Below are positions 10,635 to 19,079 of a stretch of 33,605 nt of DNA, piece after piece. The DNA is from Rhodobacter sp. GTDB lineage: Bacteria; Pseudomonadota; Alphaproteobacteria; Rhodobacterales; Rhodobacteraceae. A model generated the notes under the pieces. The model searched no databases. It worked only from the letters and a program-made list of their open reading frames with translations, and had not been told where the DNA came from. The number at the start of each line of letters is the position of its first letter. Position 1 is the stretch's first letter. The position numbers and the translations under genes were made by a program. Where the stretch lies: positions 1 through 33,605 of the forward strand of contig JADCEF010000122.1 of the NCBI GenBank assembly GCA_020250445.1, read 5' to 3'.

Positions 10635-11761
10635 GGCATGGCCAGCCGCTTCACCACCGCTTCCTGCACCTCGATCCCAAGGCCGGGGGCGTGGATCGGA
10701 TAGGCCCATCCATCCTTGTGCCACAGCTTTTTGGCCACCAGATCGTCCTGCACGACCACGCCGAAGGGCTTGTATTCGAAGATTTCCGTGTTGGGCGAGG
10801 CCAGCGACAGGTGCAGGCTGGCCGCCGTGGTGATGGCGGTGGACCAGGCGTGCGCGTTCATGCCCTTGCCAAGCCGGGTGGCCAGCGCATCGACGCGGCG
10901 AAAGCCGGTGACCCCTTCCACCCGCGCGGGGTCCACCCCATACACATCAATGGCCTGCACGAATTCCATCTGGCGGCGATAGCCCGCCTCGGTGAATTCC
11001 CGTTCGCCGCTGGCGATGCGCACCGCCGTATTGGCGCGCAAGCGGCGGTATCCGGCATCGTCGGTGGGGTAAAGCGGTTCCTCATACCAGCCGATTCCCA
11101 GCGCGTGCATCCGGTTGGCCACGGAAATGGCCGTATCGGCATCCCAGCGCACGCCGTTGCCGATATCCACCAGAATGCCTGCCTCATCCCCCAGCGCCGA
11201 CCGCAGGGCGCGGATGAAGCTGACATCGGTGTCTGGATCGCCGCCGATGTTGCTTTCCCCCTTCTTGGCAAAGCCCAGCTTGCAGGACCGAAAGCCCGCC
11301 TCGAAAAAGCCGACCACTTCGGCCACGCAGGCCGCCTCGCCCTTTTTGTTGACGTGGGACGAGGCATTGGCCAGCAGCCGGTCCTGTTTCAGCCCGCCCA
11401 GCAGATCGTACAGTGGCTTGCCCGCAATCTTGCCCGCAATATCCCACAGCGCCATGTCGATGCCCGATATGGCAAGCGATGCGATGCCGCCCTCGCCGTA
11501 CCACCAGACATGGCGGCGCATCCTGTGCCAGTTCGCCTCGATCTCTTGCGCCGGTTCGCCCTGCAGCAGCGGCAGCAGGCCTTCGCAAATCACCAGGGCC
11601 ACGGCCTTGCAGGCTTCGGGCCACATGGCAATGCATTCGCCCCAGCCGACCACGCCATGATCGGTCTCGACCCGGACCAGAACCGTGCGGCGGATGGTGT
11701 TGAAATCGTTGGGGTCGGGGTAATGGACAGGAAACGGCTCGATCCGGGCGATCCGGTCCAT
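10631..11761 (-). CDS. Mandelate racemase/muconate lactonizing enzyme-family protein (sugar-acid dehydratase-like)
   Basis: A 376-residue enolase-superfamily enzyme. The N-terminal capping domain covers about 1-120 and is followed by the TIM barrel. Mg ligands are Asp199 (LVDIGNG), Glu227 or Glu228 (WYEEP) and Glu253 (ASGERE). The Asp277-His304 pair (GVDPARVEG; NAHAW), spaced 27 residues as in mandelate racemase, places it in the MR subgroup. Lys161 is present in CKLGF, but the second lysine of the usual KxK is Gly163, and there is an insertion of about 8 residues after it. It is the first gene of the operon, just behind the divergent promoter. Most such enzymes dehydrate an acid sugar to a 2-keto-3-deoxy acid; which acid sugar is unknown. 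Confidence 0.88.
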   Translation of the reverse strand: MDRIARIEPFPVHYPDPNDFNTIRRTVLVRVETDHGVVGWGECIAMWPEACKAVALVICEGLLPLLQGEPAQEIEANWHRMRRHVWWYGEGGIASLAISGIDMALWDIAGKIAGKPLYDLLGGLKQDRLLANASSHVNKKGEAACVAEVVGFFEAGFRSCKLGFAKKGESNIGGDPDTDVSFIRALRSALGDEAGILVDIGNGVRWDADTAISVANRMHALGIGWYEEPLYPTDDAGYRRLRANTAVRIASGEREFTEAGYRRQMEFVQAIDVYGVDPARVEGVTGFRRVDALATRLGKGMNAHAWSTAITTAASLHLSLASPNTEIFEYKPFGVVVQDDLVAKKLWHKDGWAYPIHAPGLGIEVQEAVVKRLAMP

Positions 11762-11799
11762 CTGCTTCCCCCTCCCAAGGGCCTGCGTCCGCTATTCTT

Positions 11800-11828
11800 T
11801 TGACAGCCGGGTCCGGCTGCATTAGCGG
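11800..11828 (+). promoter_or_regulatory. Candidate promoter for divergent SDR gene
   Basis: A perfect TTGACA -35 box (11800-11805) is followed after 17 nt by TAGCGG (11823-11828), a weak -10 match. The predicted start would fall at about 11835, inside the FadR-type palindrome. A 16-bp palindrome CAGCCGGGTCCGGCTG (11804-11819) overlaps the spacer. Confidence 0.4.
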
Positions 11829-11830
11829 TA

Positions 11831-11847
11831 AATTGGTAAGGCCAATT
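11831..11847. promoter_or_regulatory. Candidate operator for the FadR-type GntR regulator
   Basis: The sequence AATTGGTAAGGCCAATT is an inverted repeat with 6-bp perfect half-sites (AATTGG / CCAATT). Its core TGGTAAGGCCA matches the FadR-family pattern TNGTNNNACNA at all but one defined position. It is the only such palindrome I see in the island, lies in the sole divergent intergenic region, and overlaps the minus-strand -10 box. Regulation by the GntR protein encoded at 3433-4164 is inferred. Confidence 0.7.
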
Positions 11848-11873
11848 AACACCTGTCACCGCACAAGGGTCAA
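11845..11873 (-). promoter_or_regulatory. Candidate promoter of the minus-strand sugar operon
   Basis: Read on the minus strand, TTGACC (complement of 11868-11873) is followed after 17 nt by GTTAAT (complement of 11845-11850), a 4/6 match to the -10 consensus. The -10 box overlaps the edge of the palindrome at 11831-11847, so bound repressor would block initiation. The leader to the first gene would be about 75 nt. Confidence 0.5.
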
Positions 11874-11878
11874 CAGAA

Positions 11879-12631
11879 ATGTTCAACCTCGCCCCCATTC
11901 CTGTCCCGAACCTGTCAGGCCGCAGCGTTCTTGTCACCGGGGCCACGCGCGGTATCGGTGCCGCCCTGGTGCGGGTGCTGGTGGCGCAGGGCGCGCGCGT
12001 CTTTGCGGGTGTTCTTGGCGATCCTGAAGCCCTGCCGGGTGATGCGACGGTCTTTCAGCTTGATGTCACCCGTCAGGCGGATGTCGATGCCGCAATCGCC
12101 CGGGTCCGGGCGGATGCAGGCCGGCTGGATGTTCTGGTCAACAATGCCGGCATTATTTCCCCCATCGGCCCGCTGGCCAGCCTTGCAAGCGACAGTCTGG
12201 CACCGGCCTTTGCGGTGAACGTCATCGGTGTTCACCGGATGGTCGTGGCGGCCCTGCCCCTGCTGCGCGCCTCGCAGGGCACGATCGTGAACGCAGGCAC
12301 CGGGGCCGCGACCACCCCGATGGAAGGCTGGACGGCCTATTGCACCTCCAAGGCCGGTGTCCACATGCTGACGCGCCTCATGGCGCTGGAACTGGGGCCG
12401 GAAGGGATCCAGAGCTTTTTCATCGGCATTCCGCCGACAGACACCGCGATGCAGGCCGAAATCCGGGCGGCGGGCCTGAACCCGATCAGCAAGATCCCCC
12501 GGGATCACCTTGTGCCCACCGCTGTGCCAGCCTCGGTCATGGCCTATCTTTGCAGCGCCGAGGCGCGCGGTATCGACGGGGTGCTGCTGGATGTGCGTCA
12601 GGACCGCTTCAAGGCGATGATGCCGCTTTGA
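11879..12631 (+). CDS. SDR-family oxidoreductase, divergent member of the sugar island
   Basis: A 250-residue short-chain dehydrogenase with TGATRGIG at residues 20-27, NNAG at 88-91, Asn114, and YCTSK placing Tyr154 and Lys158. The usual catalytic serine, 13 residues before the Tyr, is Thr141 here (NAGTGAAT). Thr can replace Ser in some SDRs, but this is uncommon. It is transcribed divergently from the sugar operon and shares the FadR-type palindrome region, so it is probably co-regulated. By analogy with L-fucose and L-rhamnose non-phosphorylating pathways it could oxidise a 2-keto-3-deoxy sugar acid at C4. This role is a hypothesis. Confidence 0.88.
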   Translation: MFNLAPIPVPNLSGRSVLVTGATRGIGAALVRVLVAQGARVFAGVLGDPEALPGDATVFQLDVTRQADVDAAIARVRADAGRLDVLVNNAGIISPIGPLASLASDSLAPAFAVNVIGVHRMVVAALPLLRASQGTIVNAGTGAATTPMEGWTAYCTSKAGVHMLTRLMALELGPEGIQSFFIGIPPTDTAMQAEIRAAGLNPISKIPRDHLVPTAVPASVMAYLCSAEARGIDGVLLDVRQDRFKAMMPL

Positions 12632-12698
12632 CTCTGCTTTGACACTGACGCGCAGGCGCGCGACAGTCCGGGCGACGTTGCCCTGGAAAGGCTTGCCG

Positions 12699-14603
12699 AT
12701 GACCCCAGCCCCCGTTTCCGACCCCGGCAGGGACGAACTTGGTCTGGTCCTGACAGGGCTGACCCTTGCCGGCATGATTGTGGCCGCAGCCTCTGCCTAT
12801 GGCGATATCTCGGCCCAGGTGACGGCCTTCGGATTGACGCTGGTCTACATCTTCGGCGGGCTGCCTTCTGCCGCCAGGGCGCTGCACAGCCTGTGGTTTG
12901 ATCTTGTGCTGGACATTGATCTGCTGATGGTTGTTGCCGCCGTGGCCGCCGCCGCCGTGGGCGCGACATTCGAAGGGGCGGTACTTTTGACCCTGTTTAG
13001 CCTGTCGGGAACGCTGGAGAACCAGGCGATGGGCAAGGCCCGCCGCGCGGTCGAGGCGCTGATGGCCCTGCGTCCGGAAACCGCGCTGCTGCGCCGGGAC
13101 GGGACTGTCGCGGAAGTTCCGGTGGCCAGCCTTGCGGCGGGCGATGTCGTGGTGATTCGCCCCGGCAGCCGCATGCCCGTCGACGGAACCATCCTGTCCG
13201 GCGAAGGGGCAATCAACGAATCGACCGTCACGGGTGAATCCGTTCCGGTCGTGAAGGGTCCGGGAAGCAGCGTGTTCGAGGCGACCGTGAACCTTGACGG
13301 CGTGCTGGACCTGCGGGTGGACCGCAGCGCATCCGAAAGCACGGTTGCCCGGATGATCCAGCTTGTCACGCAGGCACAGGCGGCCAAGGCACCCTCTGAA
13401 CGGTTCAGTTCCTGGTTTGGCCAGCGTTACACCGCGGCGGTGCTGGCGGGGTCCGTGATCGCTTTTGGCGTGTTCCTCTGGCTTGGCTGGCCGCAGCAGG
13501 ACGCGCTGTACCGTGCGGCAACGCTGCTGGTCGCCGCCAGCCCCTGTGCCATCGTCATTTCGGTTCCCGCCGCGATCCTGTCGGCACTGTCCGCCGCCGC
13601 CCGGGGCGGGGTGCTGTTCAAGGGCGGGGCCGCACTTGAAACGCTGGGCGCAGTGCGGTCCTTTGCCTTTGACAAGACCGGCACACTGACCACGGGGCAG
13701 GCCGAAGTGACCGGGATCGTCAGCCTGACCGGCAGCGAAGACACCTTCCTTGCGCTTATTGCGGGAATCGAGGCGCAGTCGGAACATCACATCGCCAGCG
13801 CGATCCGCCGTCTCATTGACCGTCGCGGGTTGACACCCGCATCGGTCACCGGTGTTACGGCCATTCCCAGCGAAGGCATTGTCGGGACGGATGATATCGG
13901 CCCGCTGTGGGCCGGAAACCGCCGCCTTGCCGCGCGCATGGGGGCGGCGCTGGATGATCCGGGTCTTCTGCGCCTGGCCGATGGTGACCAGACCGTCATC
14001 TACATGGGCCGCGGTCGGCAGGTGCTGGGTGCGGTGGCTGTCGCGGACCAGACGCGCGCATCGTCGCATGCGGGGATCCTCGCCTTGCGCAAAAGCGGCA
14101 TCCGGCAGATCGCCATGATGACGGGCGACCGCCGCCCGGTTGCCCTGCGGATCGGCAGTGCCCTTGGCCTGCGGGACGATGAAATCCACGCGGACCTGCT
14201 GCCGGAAGACAAGGTCGTGCTGATTGCCGATCTGGCCGCAGGCGGCAAGGTCGCCTATGTCGGCGATGGCGTGAACGATGCCGCCGCCCTGGCGCGCGCC
14301 GATGTCGGCATTGCGATGGGGGCGGCGGGCAGCGACGTGGCGCTGCAGGCCGCCGATGTGGCGCTGTTGTCGGAAAACATGGAACGCCTTGCGGCGGCGC
14401 ATCTGCTGGCAAAACGGACGGGGCGCATCATCCGCCAGAACCTGGTTTTTGCCATGGGGGCGATGCTGGTTCTGGTTGCCGGCTCGCTGTTCTTCAACCT
14501 GCCGCTGCCGCTGGCGGTGGTGGGGCATGAAGGCGGGACGGTGCTTGTCGTGCTGAACGGGTTGCGCCTGCTGTTCGACCCGATCCGGTCTGACCGGGCC
14601 TGA
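12699..14603 (+). CDS. P1B-4-type metal-transporting ATPase (Co/Fe/Zn class)
   Basis: A 634-residue heavy-metal P-type ATPase without an N-terminal metal-binding domain. Motifs in order are TGES 178-181 (actuator domain), SPC 281-283 in the sixth transmembrane helix, DKTGT 325-329 (phosphorylation at Asp325), GDGVND 522-527 (hinge) and HEGGT 610-614 in the last-but-one helix. SPC together with HEGGT defines the P1B-4 class (CoaT, CtpD, PfeT-like), which exports Co2+, Fe2+ or related divalent metals across the inner membrane. The nucleotide-domain HP dipeptide is replaced: SEHHIASAI at 361-369 has His instead of Pro. The start at 12699 has GGAAAGG upstream; the longer in-frame extension lacks such a site. 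It lies 67 nt after the SDR gene and 3 nt before the phosphatase gene. Confidence 0.93.
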   Translation: MTPAPVSDPGRDELGLVLTGLTLAGMIVAAASAYGDISAQVTAFGLTLVYIFGGLPSAARALHSLWFDLVLDIDLLMVVAAVAAAAVGATFEGAVLLTLFSLSGTLENQAMGKARRAVEALMALRPETALLRRDGTVAEVPVASLAAGDVVVIRPGSRMPVDGTILSGEGAINESTVTGESVPVVKGPGSSVFEATVNLDGVLDLRVDRSASESTVARMIQLVTQAQAAKAPSERFSSWFGQRYTAAVLAGSVIAFGVFLWLGWPQQDALYRAATLLVAASPCAIVISVPAAILSALSAAARGGVLFKGGAALETLGAVRSFAFDKTGTLTTGQAEVTGIVSLTGSEDTFLALIAGIEAQSEHHIASAIRRLIDRRGLTPASVTGVTAIPSEGIVGTDDIGPLWAGNRRLAARMGAALDDPGLLRLADGDQTVIYMGRGRQVLGAVAVADQTRASSHAGILALRKSGIRQIAMMTGDRRPVALRIGSALGLRDDEIHADLLPEDKVVLIADLAAGGKVAYVGDGVNDAAALARADVGIAMGAAGSDVALQAADVALLSENMERLAAAHLLAKRTGRIIRQNLVFAMGAMLVLVAGSLFFNLPLPLAVVGHEGGTVLVVLNGLRLLFDPIRSDRA

Positions 14604-14606
14604 GCC

Positions 14607-15263
14607 ATGGCCGCAGTGATCTTCGATCTTGACGGCACGCTGGTGGACAGCGCCCCCGACATCCATGTCGCCGTCAACCGCATGCTCGCCGATGCGGGCC
14701 AGGCGGCCCTGCCGGCACAGACGGTGAAAGGCTTTATCGGCAACGGTGTGCCCGCCCTTGTCGCCCGCGTCCTTGCCGCCTGCGGTCAGGAACCCGATCC
14801 GGCCCGGCAGGCAAAGTGGCAGGCAGGGTTCCTGCGCCATTACGCGGCGGACAGCACAACCCTGACACAGCTTTATCCCGGTGTGACAGCGGCCCTGTCG
14901 GCCCTGGCCCGGGACGGTCATCAGCTTGCGCTTTGCACCAACAAGCCGGAACTGCCCGCGCGGAAGATTCTGCGCGCCTTCGGGCTGGCCGGGCTTTTCC
15001 CGGTTGTCATCGGCGGCGACAGCCTGCCGCAGCGCAAGCCGGACCCGGCCCCGCTGCAGGCCGCCGCTGCCGGCCTGGACGGCCCGGTCCTGTTCGTGGG
15101 CGACAGCGAGGTGGATGCCGAGACCGCCCTTGCGGCGCGGGTGCCCTTCCTTCTGTTCACCGAAGGCTACCGCAAGGCCCCGGTGTCGGCCCTGCCCCAT
15201 GCAGCGCGGTTCGCCCGGTTTTCCGACCTGCCCGCGCTGGTCGCCCGGTGTGCCGCCGATTGA
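14607..15263 (+). CDS. gph: Phosphoglycolate phosphatase (HAD superfamily, Gph/CbbZ-like)
   Basis: A 218-residue HAD subfamily IA hydrolase. Motif I is [10 protein letters not shown] with nucleophile Asp7 and Asp9. Motif II is in LCTNKPE near 106-112, and the KPDP (147-150) and GDSEVD segments give motifs III and IV. The cap-domain sequence [17 protein letters not shown] is typical of proteobacterial Gph/CbbZ. It dephosphorylates 2-phosphoglycolate, formed by RubisCO oxygenation or DNA repair, in the cytoplasm. Its ATG follows the ATPase stop by 3 nt, so the two are co-transcribed, with no obvious functional reason for the pairing. Confidence 0.9.
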   Translation: MAAVIFDLDGTLVDSAPDIHVAVNRMLADAGQAALPAQTVKGFIGNGVPALVARVLAACGQEPDPARQAKWQAGFLRHYAADSTTLTQLYPGVTAALSALARDGHQLALCTNKPELPARKILRAFGLAGLFPVVIGGDSLPQRKPDPAPLQAAAAGLDGPVLFVGDSEVDAETALAARVPFLLFTEGYRKAPVSALPHAARFARFSDLPALVARCAAD

Positions 15264-15310
15264 CAGCCCGGCGGTTTTGCCCGACCGAGGGGCAGGCAGC
15301 GGGGGCGGGC

Positions 15311-18300
15311 ATGGCAGCGTGGGAATTCTGGATCGACCGGGGCGGCACCTTCACCGACATCATCGCGCGGCGTCCGGACGGGCGGCTTGAAACCCGCAAG
15401 CTGCTGTCAGAGAACCCCGAACGCTACGCCGACGCCGCCGTGCAGGGCATTCGCGACTGTCTGGGGCTGGGTCCGGATGATGACCTGCCCGCAGGGGCCA
15501 TCTCTGCCGTCAAGATGGGCACCACCGTTGCCACCAATGCCCTGCTGGAACGCAAGGGCGAACGGGTTCTGCTGCTGATCACCGAAGGGTTCCGCGATCT
15601 TCTGCGGATCGGAACGCAGGCGCGCCCGGCCCTGTTCGATCTGGACATCCGCCGCCCCGACCTTTTGTACGAGTCGGTGGCCGAGGTTCCGGGGCGCCTT
15701 GACGCCGAGGGGGCCGAAGTTGCGCCGCTTGACGAGGCGGCTGTTCGCGCGGCGTTGCGCCGGGCCCATGGCAAGGGCATCCGCGCCGTCGCCATCGCGT
15801 TCCTTCATGCCCATATCAACCCCGGCCACGAGGCGCGGGCCGCCGCGCTTGCGGTGGAAGAAGGCTTTGCCCAGATTTCCGCCAGTCACGGTGTCAGCCG
15901 TCTGGCCAAGCTGGTGGCACGGGGCGATACCGCCGTGGTCGACGCCTATCTTTCGCCGATCCTGCGCCGCTATGTGGCGCGCGTGGACAGTGCCCTTGAC
16001 CTGAACCGGGCAACGGGCCGGCTGCTGTTCATGCAGTCAAACGGTGGCCTGACCGAGGCGGCGCGGTTTCAGGGAAAGGATGCCATCCTCTCGGGTCCGG
16101 CCGGCGGCATTGTCGGCATGGTCCGCACCGGACAGGCCGCGGGGTATGACCGGCTGATCGGCTTTGACATGGGCGGCACCTCGACCGATGTCAGTCATTT
16201 TGCCGGTCATTTCGAACGCTCTTTCGAGACAGAGGTTGCGGGCGTGCGGATGCGCGCCCCGATGATGGATATCCATACCGTGGCCGCTGGCGGCGGGTCG
16301 ATCTGCACCTTTCGGGATGGCCGCCTTCAGGTCGGCCCGGACAGCGCCGGGGCCAACCCCGGCCCGGCCTGCTACCGCCGGGGCGGTCCGCTGACCATCA
16401 CGGACTGCAACCTGATGCTGGGGCGGATTTCGCCCGCGCATTTTCCGGCCGTGTTCGGACCCGACGGTACGCTGCCGCTGGATGCGGCGGTCGTGCGCGA
16501 CAGGCTGGAAGCCCTGGCAGTGGGGATTGCCGCCGCCACCGGTACGGCACCAGCCAGCCCGGAAGAGGTGGCCGACGGGTTTCTGCGAATCGCGGTCGAC
16601 AACATGGCGAACGCCATCCGGAAGATCAGCGTCCAGCGCGGGCATGATGTGACCGGCTATACGCTGCAATGCTTCGGGGGCGCAGGGGGCCAGCATGCAA
16701 CGCGCGTCGCCGATGCCCTGGGCATGCGGCGCGTTCTTGTGCATCCTCTGGCCGGTGTGCTTTCCGCCTATGGCATGGGACTTGCGGAAACCCGCTCTAT
16801 TCGTGAACGACAATTCGATCAACCGCTGCAGGACTGGGATCAGGCATCGGCGGTACTGGATGCCCTGGCGCTGGAGGCAGAGGCCGACCTTGCAGCGCAG
16901 GGCATCGCGGTGCATGGCGTGGAACGGCGGGCGCATCTGCGCTATGACGGGTCGCATCAGGCGCTGGACGTGCCCTTCGGACCGGCCACTGCCCTGCAAT
17001 CCGCCTTCGAGGCGGTGCACCGGGCGCGGTTCGGCTTCATCTCGCCCGAGCGTCCGCTTCTGTTCGAAATGCTCAGCGCCGAGGCTGTCAGCGCAACCGC
17101 GATGCAGGATGCCGCCCTGCCGCCCCCGGATCGTGCGGCCCGGGGCGGCCAGGTGGACCTGTGGTCGGCAGGCTGGGCGCAGGTGCCGCTGCATGACCGT
17201 GCCGGCCTTGTGCCGGGCACGGTCCTGTCCGGCCCGGCGATGATCACCGAGGCAACAGGGACCGTCATCGTCGAGGCGGGATGGACGGCCCGTGTCGATC
17301 CTTTGTCAAATCTTGTGCTGGAACGGACCGCGCCGGTCCAGCGCCCGCCAGCGGCCGGAACCGACGCCGATCCTGTGCTGCTTGAGGTGTTCAACAATCT
17401 CTTCATGTCGGTCGCCGACCAGATGGGTGCCACGCTGGCCAATACGGCCTGGTCCGTCAACATCAAGGAACGGCTGGATTTTTCCTGTGCCATCTTCGAT
17501 GCGCAGGGCGATCTGGTGGCCAATGCGCCCCATGTGCCCGTGCATCTTGGGTCCATGTCCCATGCCGTCAAGGTGGTGATGCGGCACGTCGCGGCGCATG
17601 TGCGCCCCGGCGATGCCTTCATGCTGAACAGCCCCTACAACGGCGGTACCCACCTGCCCGACGTGACAGTGATCACACCGGTTTTCCACGGGGACCGCCC
17701 CGTGTTCTGGCTGGGGTCGCGCGGGCATCACGCGGATATCGGCGGGCGCACCCCGGGGTCTTCGCCGCCCGACAGCCGCAATATCCTTGAGGAAGGCGTT
17801 CTGATCGACGTGACGCCCCTGGTTCTGGCGGGCCGGTTCTGCGAGGCGGAAACCCGGGCCCTGCTGGCCGGTGGCCGCTATCCCTGCCGGGCACCGGATC
17901 AGAACATCGCCGATCTGAAAGCCCAGGTTGCCGCCAATGAAACCGGACGGCACGCGCTGGCGAAGGTGGTTGCAGCCTATGGCGAGCCGGTCGTTTCCGC
18001 CTATATGACACATGTTCAGCGCAACGCCGAGGAAAGCGTGCGCAACGCCATCGGCAGGTTGCAGGGCGGATCCTACATATATCCGATGGATATCGGAACA
18101 AATATTCAGGTTGCGGTCACAATCGATCAAGCAAATGGCGCGGCGACCGTTGATTTCACCGGAACATCCCCGCAGCATTCCGGCAATTACAATGCCCCCC
18201 TGGCAATCTGCCGGGCCGTCGTGCTGTTTGTGTTCCGCACGCTTGTCGGCAAGGCTATTCCGCTGAACGAAGGCTGCCTGGCCCCCATCACGCTGATCGT

Positions 18301-18892
18301 ACCCGAAGGATGCCTGCTGAACCCCCGCCCGCCTGCGGCGGTGATCGCCGGCAATACCGAGGTCAGCCAGGCGGCCTGCAATGCCCTTTACGGGGCGCTG
18401 GGGATGGTGGCGGCCAGCCAGGGGACGATGAACAATTTCGTCTGGGGCAATGCCGCGTTCCAGAACTACGAAACCATCGCGGGCGGCACCGGGGCAGGCC
18501 CCGGTTTTGCCGGTTGTGACGCGGTGCAAAGCCACATGACCAACACCCGGATGACCGATCCCGAAATTCTCGAACGGCGCTTTCCGGTGCGGCTGGAACA
18601 GTTCGGCATCCGTCGCGGATCCGGCGGTGCGGGCCGGTGGCAAGGCGGCAACGGCGCGGTGCGCCGCCTGCGGTTCCTTGCCCCGGTCACGGTGACGACG
18701 CTGTGTTCCAGCCGCCGGATTGCGCCCTTCGGGGCCGCAGGCGGCGCGCCGGGTGCTGTCGGTCACAACCGGGTGATCTGGCCCGATGGGCGGGTGGAAG
18801 ACCTCAAGGGCAATGATGAACGCAACCTGCCCGCAGGGGCCGTGTTCGAAATGCTGACGCCGGGCGGCGGCGGCTGGGGAACGGCAGGTTGA
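15311..18892 (+). CDS. 5-oxoprolinase (fused hydantoinase A/B, ATP-dependent)
   Basis: A 1193-residue HyuA-HyuB fusion. The N-terminal Hydant_A_N region begins with [12 protein letters not shown] (residues 6-17). The actin-like ATPase part includes [12 protein letters not shown] near residue 285. The B domain starts near 690 ([20 protein letters not shown]) and contains [16 protein letters not shown] and RGHHADIGG. The length fits eukaryote-type OPLAH (about 1200-1290). It hydrolyses 5-oxo-L-proline to glutamate with ATP in the cytoplasm. A hydantoinase-type substrate cannot be excluded, but the fusion and the N-terminal sequence favour 5-oxoprolinase. The start was set at the ATG at 15311, 47 nt after gph, behind a GGGGGCGGG stretch. 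The open frame extends much further upstream, but only as an out-of-frame shadow of gph. Confidence 0.92.
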   Translation: MAAWEFWIDRGGTFTDIIARRPDGRLETRKLLSENPERYADAAVQGIRDCLGLGPDDDLPAGAISAVKMGTTVATNALLERKGERVLLLITEGFRDLLRIGTQARPALFDLDIRRPDLLYESVAEVPGRLDAEGAEVAPLDEAAVRAALRRAHGKGIRAVAIAFLHAHINPGHEARAAALAVEEGFAQISASHGVSRLAKLVARGDTAVVDAYLSPILRRYVARVDSALDLNRATGRLLFMQSNGGLTEAARFQGKDAILSGPAGGIVGMVRTGQAAGYDRLIGFDMGGTSTDVSHFAGHFERSFETEVAGVRMRAPMMDIHTVAAGGGSICTFRDGRLQVGPDSAGANPGPACYRRGGPLTITDCNLMLGRISPAHFPAVFGPDGTLPLDAAVVRDRLEALAVGIAAATGTAPASPEEVADGFLRIAVDNMANAIRKISVQRGHDVTGYTLQCFGGAGGQHATRVADALGMRRVLVHPLAGVLSAYGMGLAETRSIRERQFDQPLQDWDQASAVLDALALEAEADLAAQGIAVHGVERRAHLRYDGSHQALDVPFGPATALQSAFEAVHRARFGFISPERPLLFEMLSAEAVSATAMQDAALPPPDRAARGGQVDLWSAGWAQVPLHDRAGLVPGTVLSGPAMITEATGTVIVEAGWTARVDPLSNLVLERTAPVQRPPAAGTDADPVLLEVFNNLFMSVADQMGATLANTAWSVNIKERLDFSCAIFDAQGDLVANAPHVPVHLGSMSHAVKVVMRHVAAHVRPGDAFMLNSPYNGGTHLPDVTVITPVFHGDRPVFWLGSRGHHADIGGRTPGSSPPDSRNILEEGVLIDVTPLVLAGRFCEAETRALLAGGRYPCRAPDQNIADLKAQVAANETGRHALAKVVAAYGEPVVSAYMTHVQRNAEESVRNAIGRLQGGSYIYPMDIGTNIQVAVTIDQANGAATVDFTGTSPQHSGNYNAPLAICRAVVLFVFRTLVGKAIPLNEGCLAPITLIVPEGCLLNPRPPAAVIAGNTEVSQAACNALYGALGMVAASQGTMNNFVWGNAAFQNYETIAGGTGAGPGFAGCDAVQSHMTNTRMTDPEILERRFPVRLEQFGIRRGSGGAGRWQGGNGAVRRLRFLAPVTVTTLCSSRRIAPFGAAGGAPGAVGHNRVIWPDGRVEDLKGNDERNLPAGAVFEMLTPGGGGWGTAG

Positions 18893-19079
18893 CAGGCGCA
18901 GTCACCGCAATGCCTGCACAGGTGGTCGTTTCCTTTGCGGAGAACGAAGGGGTGTTCCTGAGAATCCGGAAGCGGCCTTGCTTCTGCCGGTGCCGGGACC
19001 CCGCTGACAAGGGAGCGTGCGGCTTGATGCCCGGAGCGCTGTGCTTCTGCTTCTGTGCTTCGCGGCGGAACCGGGTGCC

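Noticed and set aside
14816-15310. A long upstream extension of the 5-oxoprolinase frame
   Set aside because: It overlaps gph in another phase and shows no domain; the conserved N-terminus begins at 15311.
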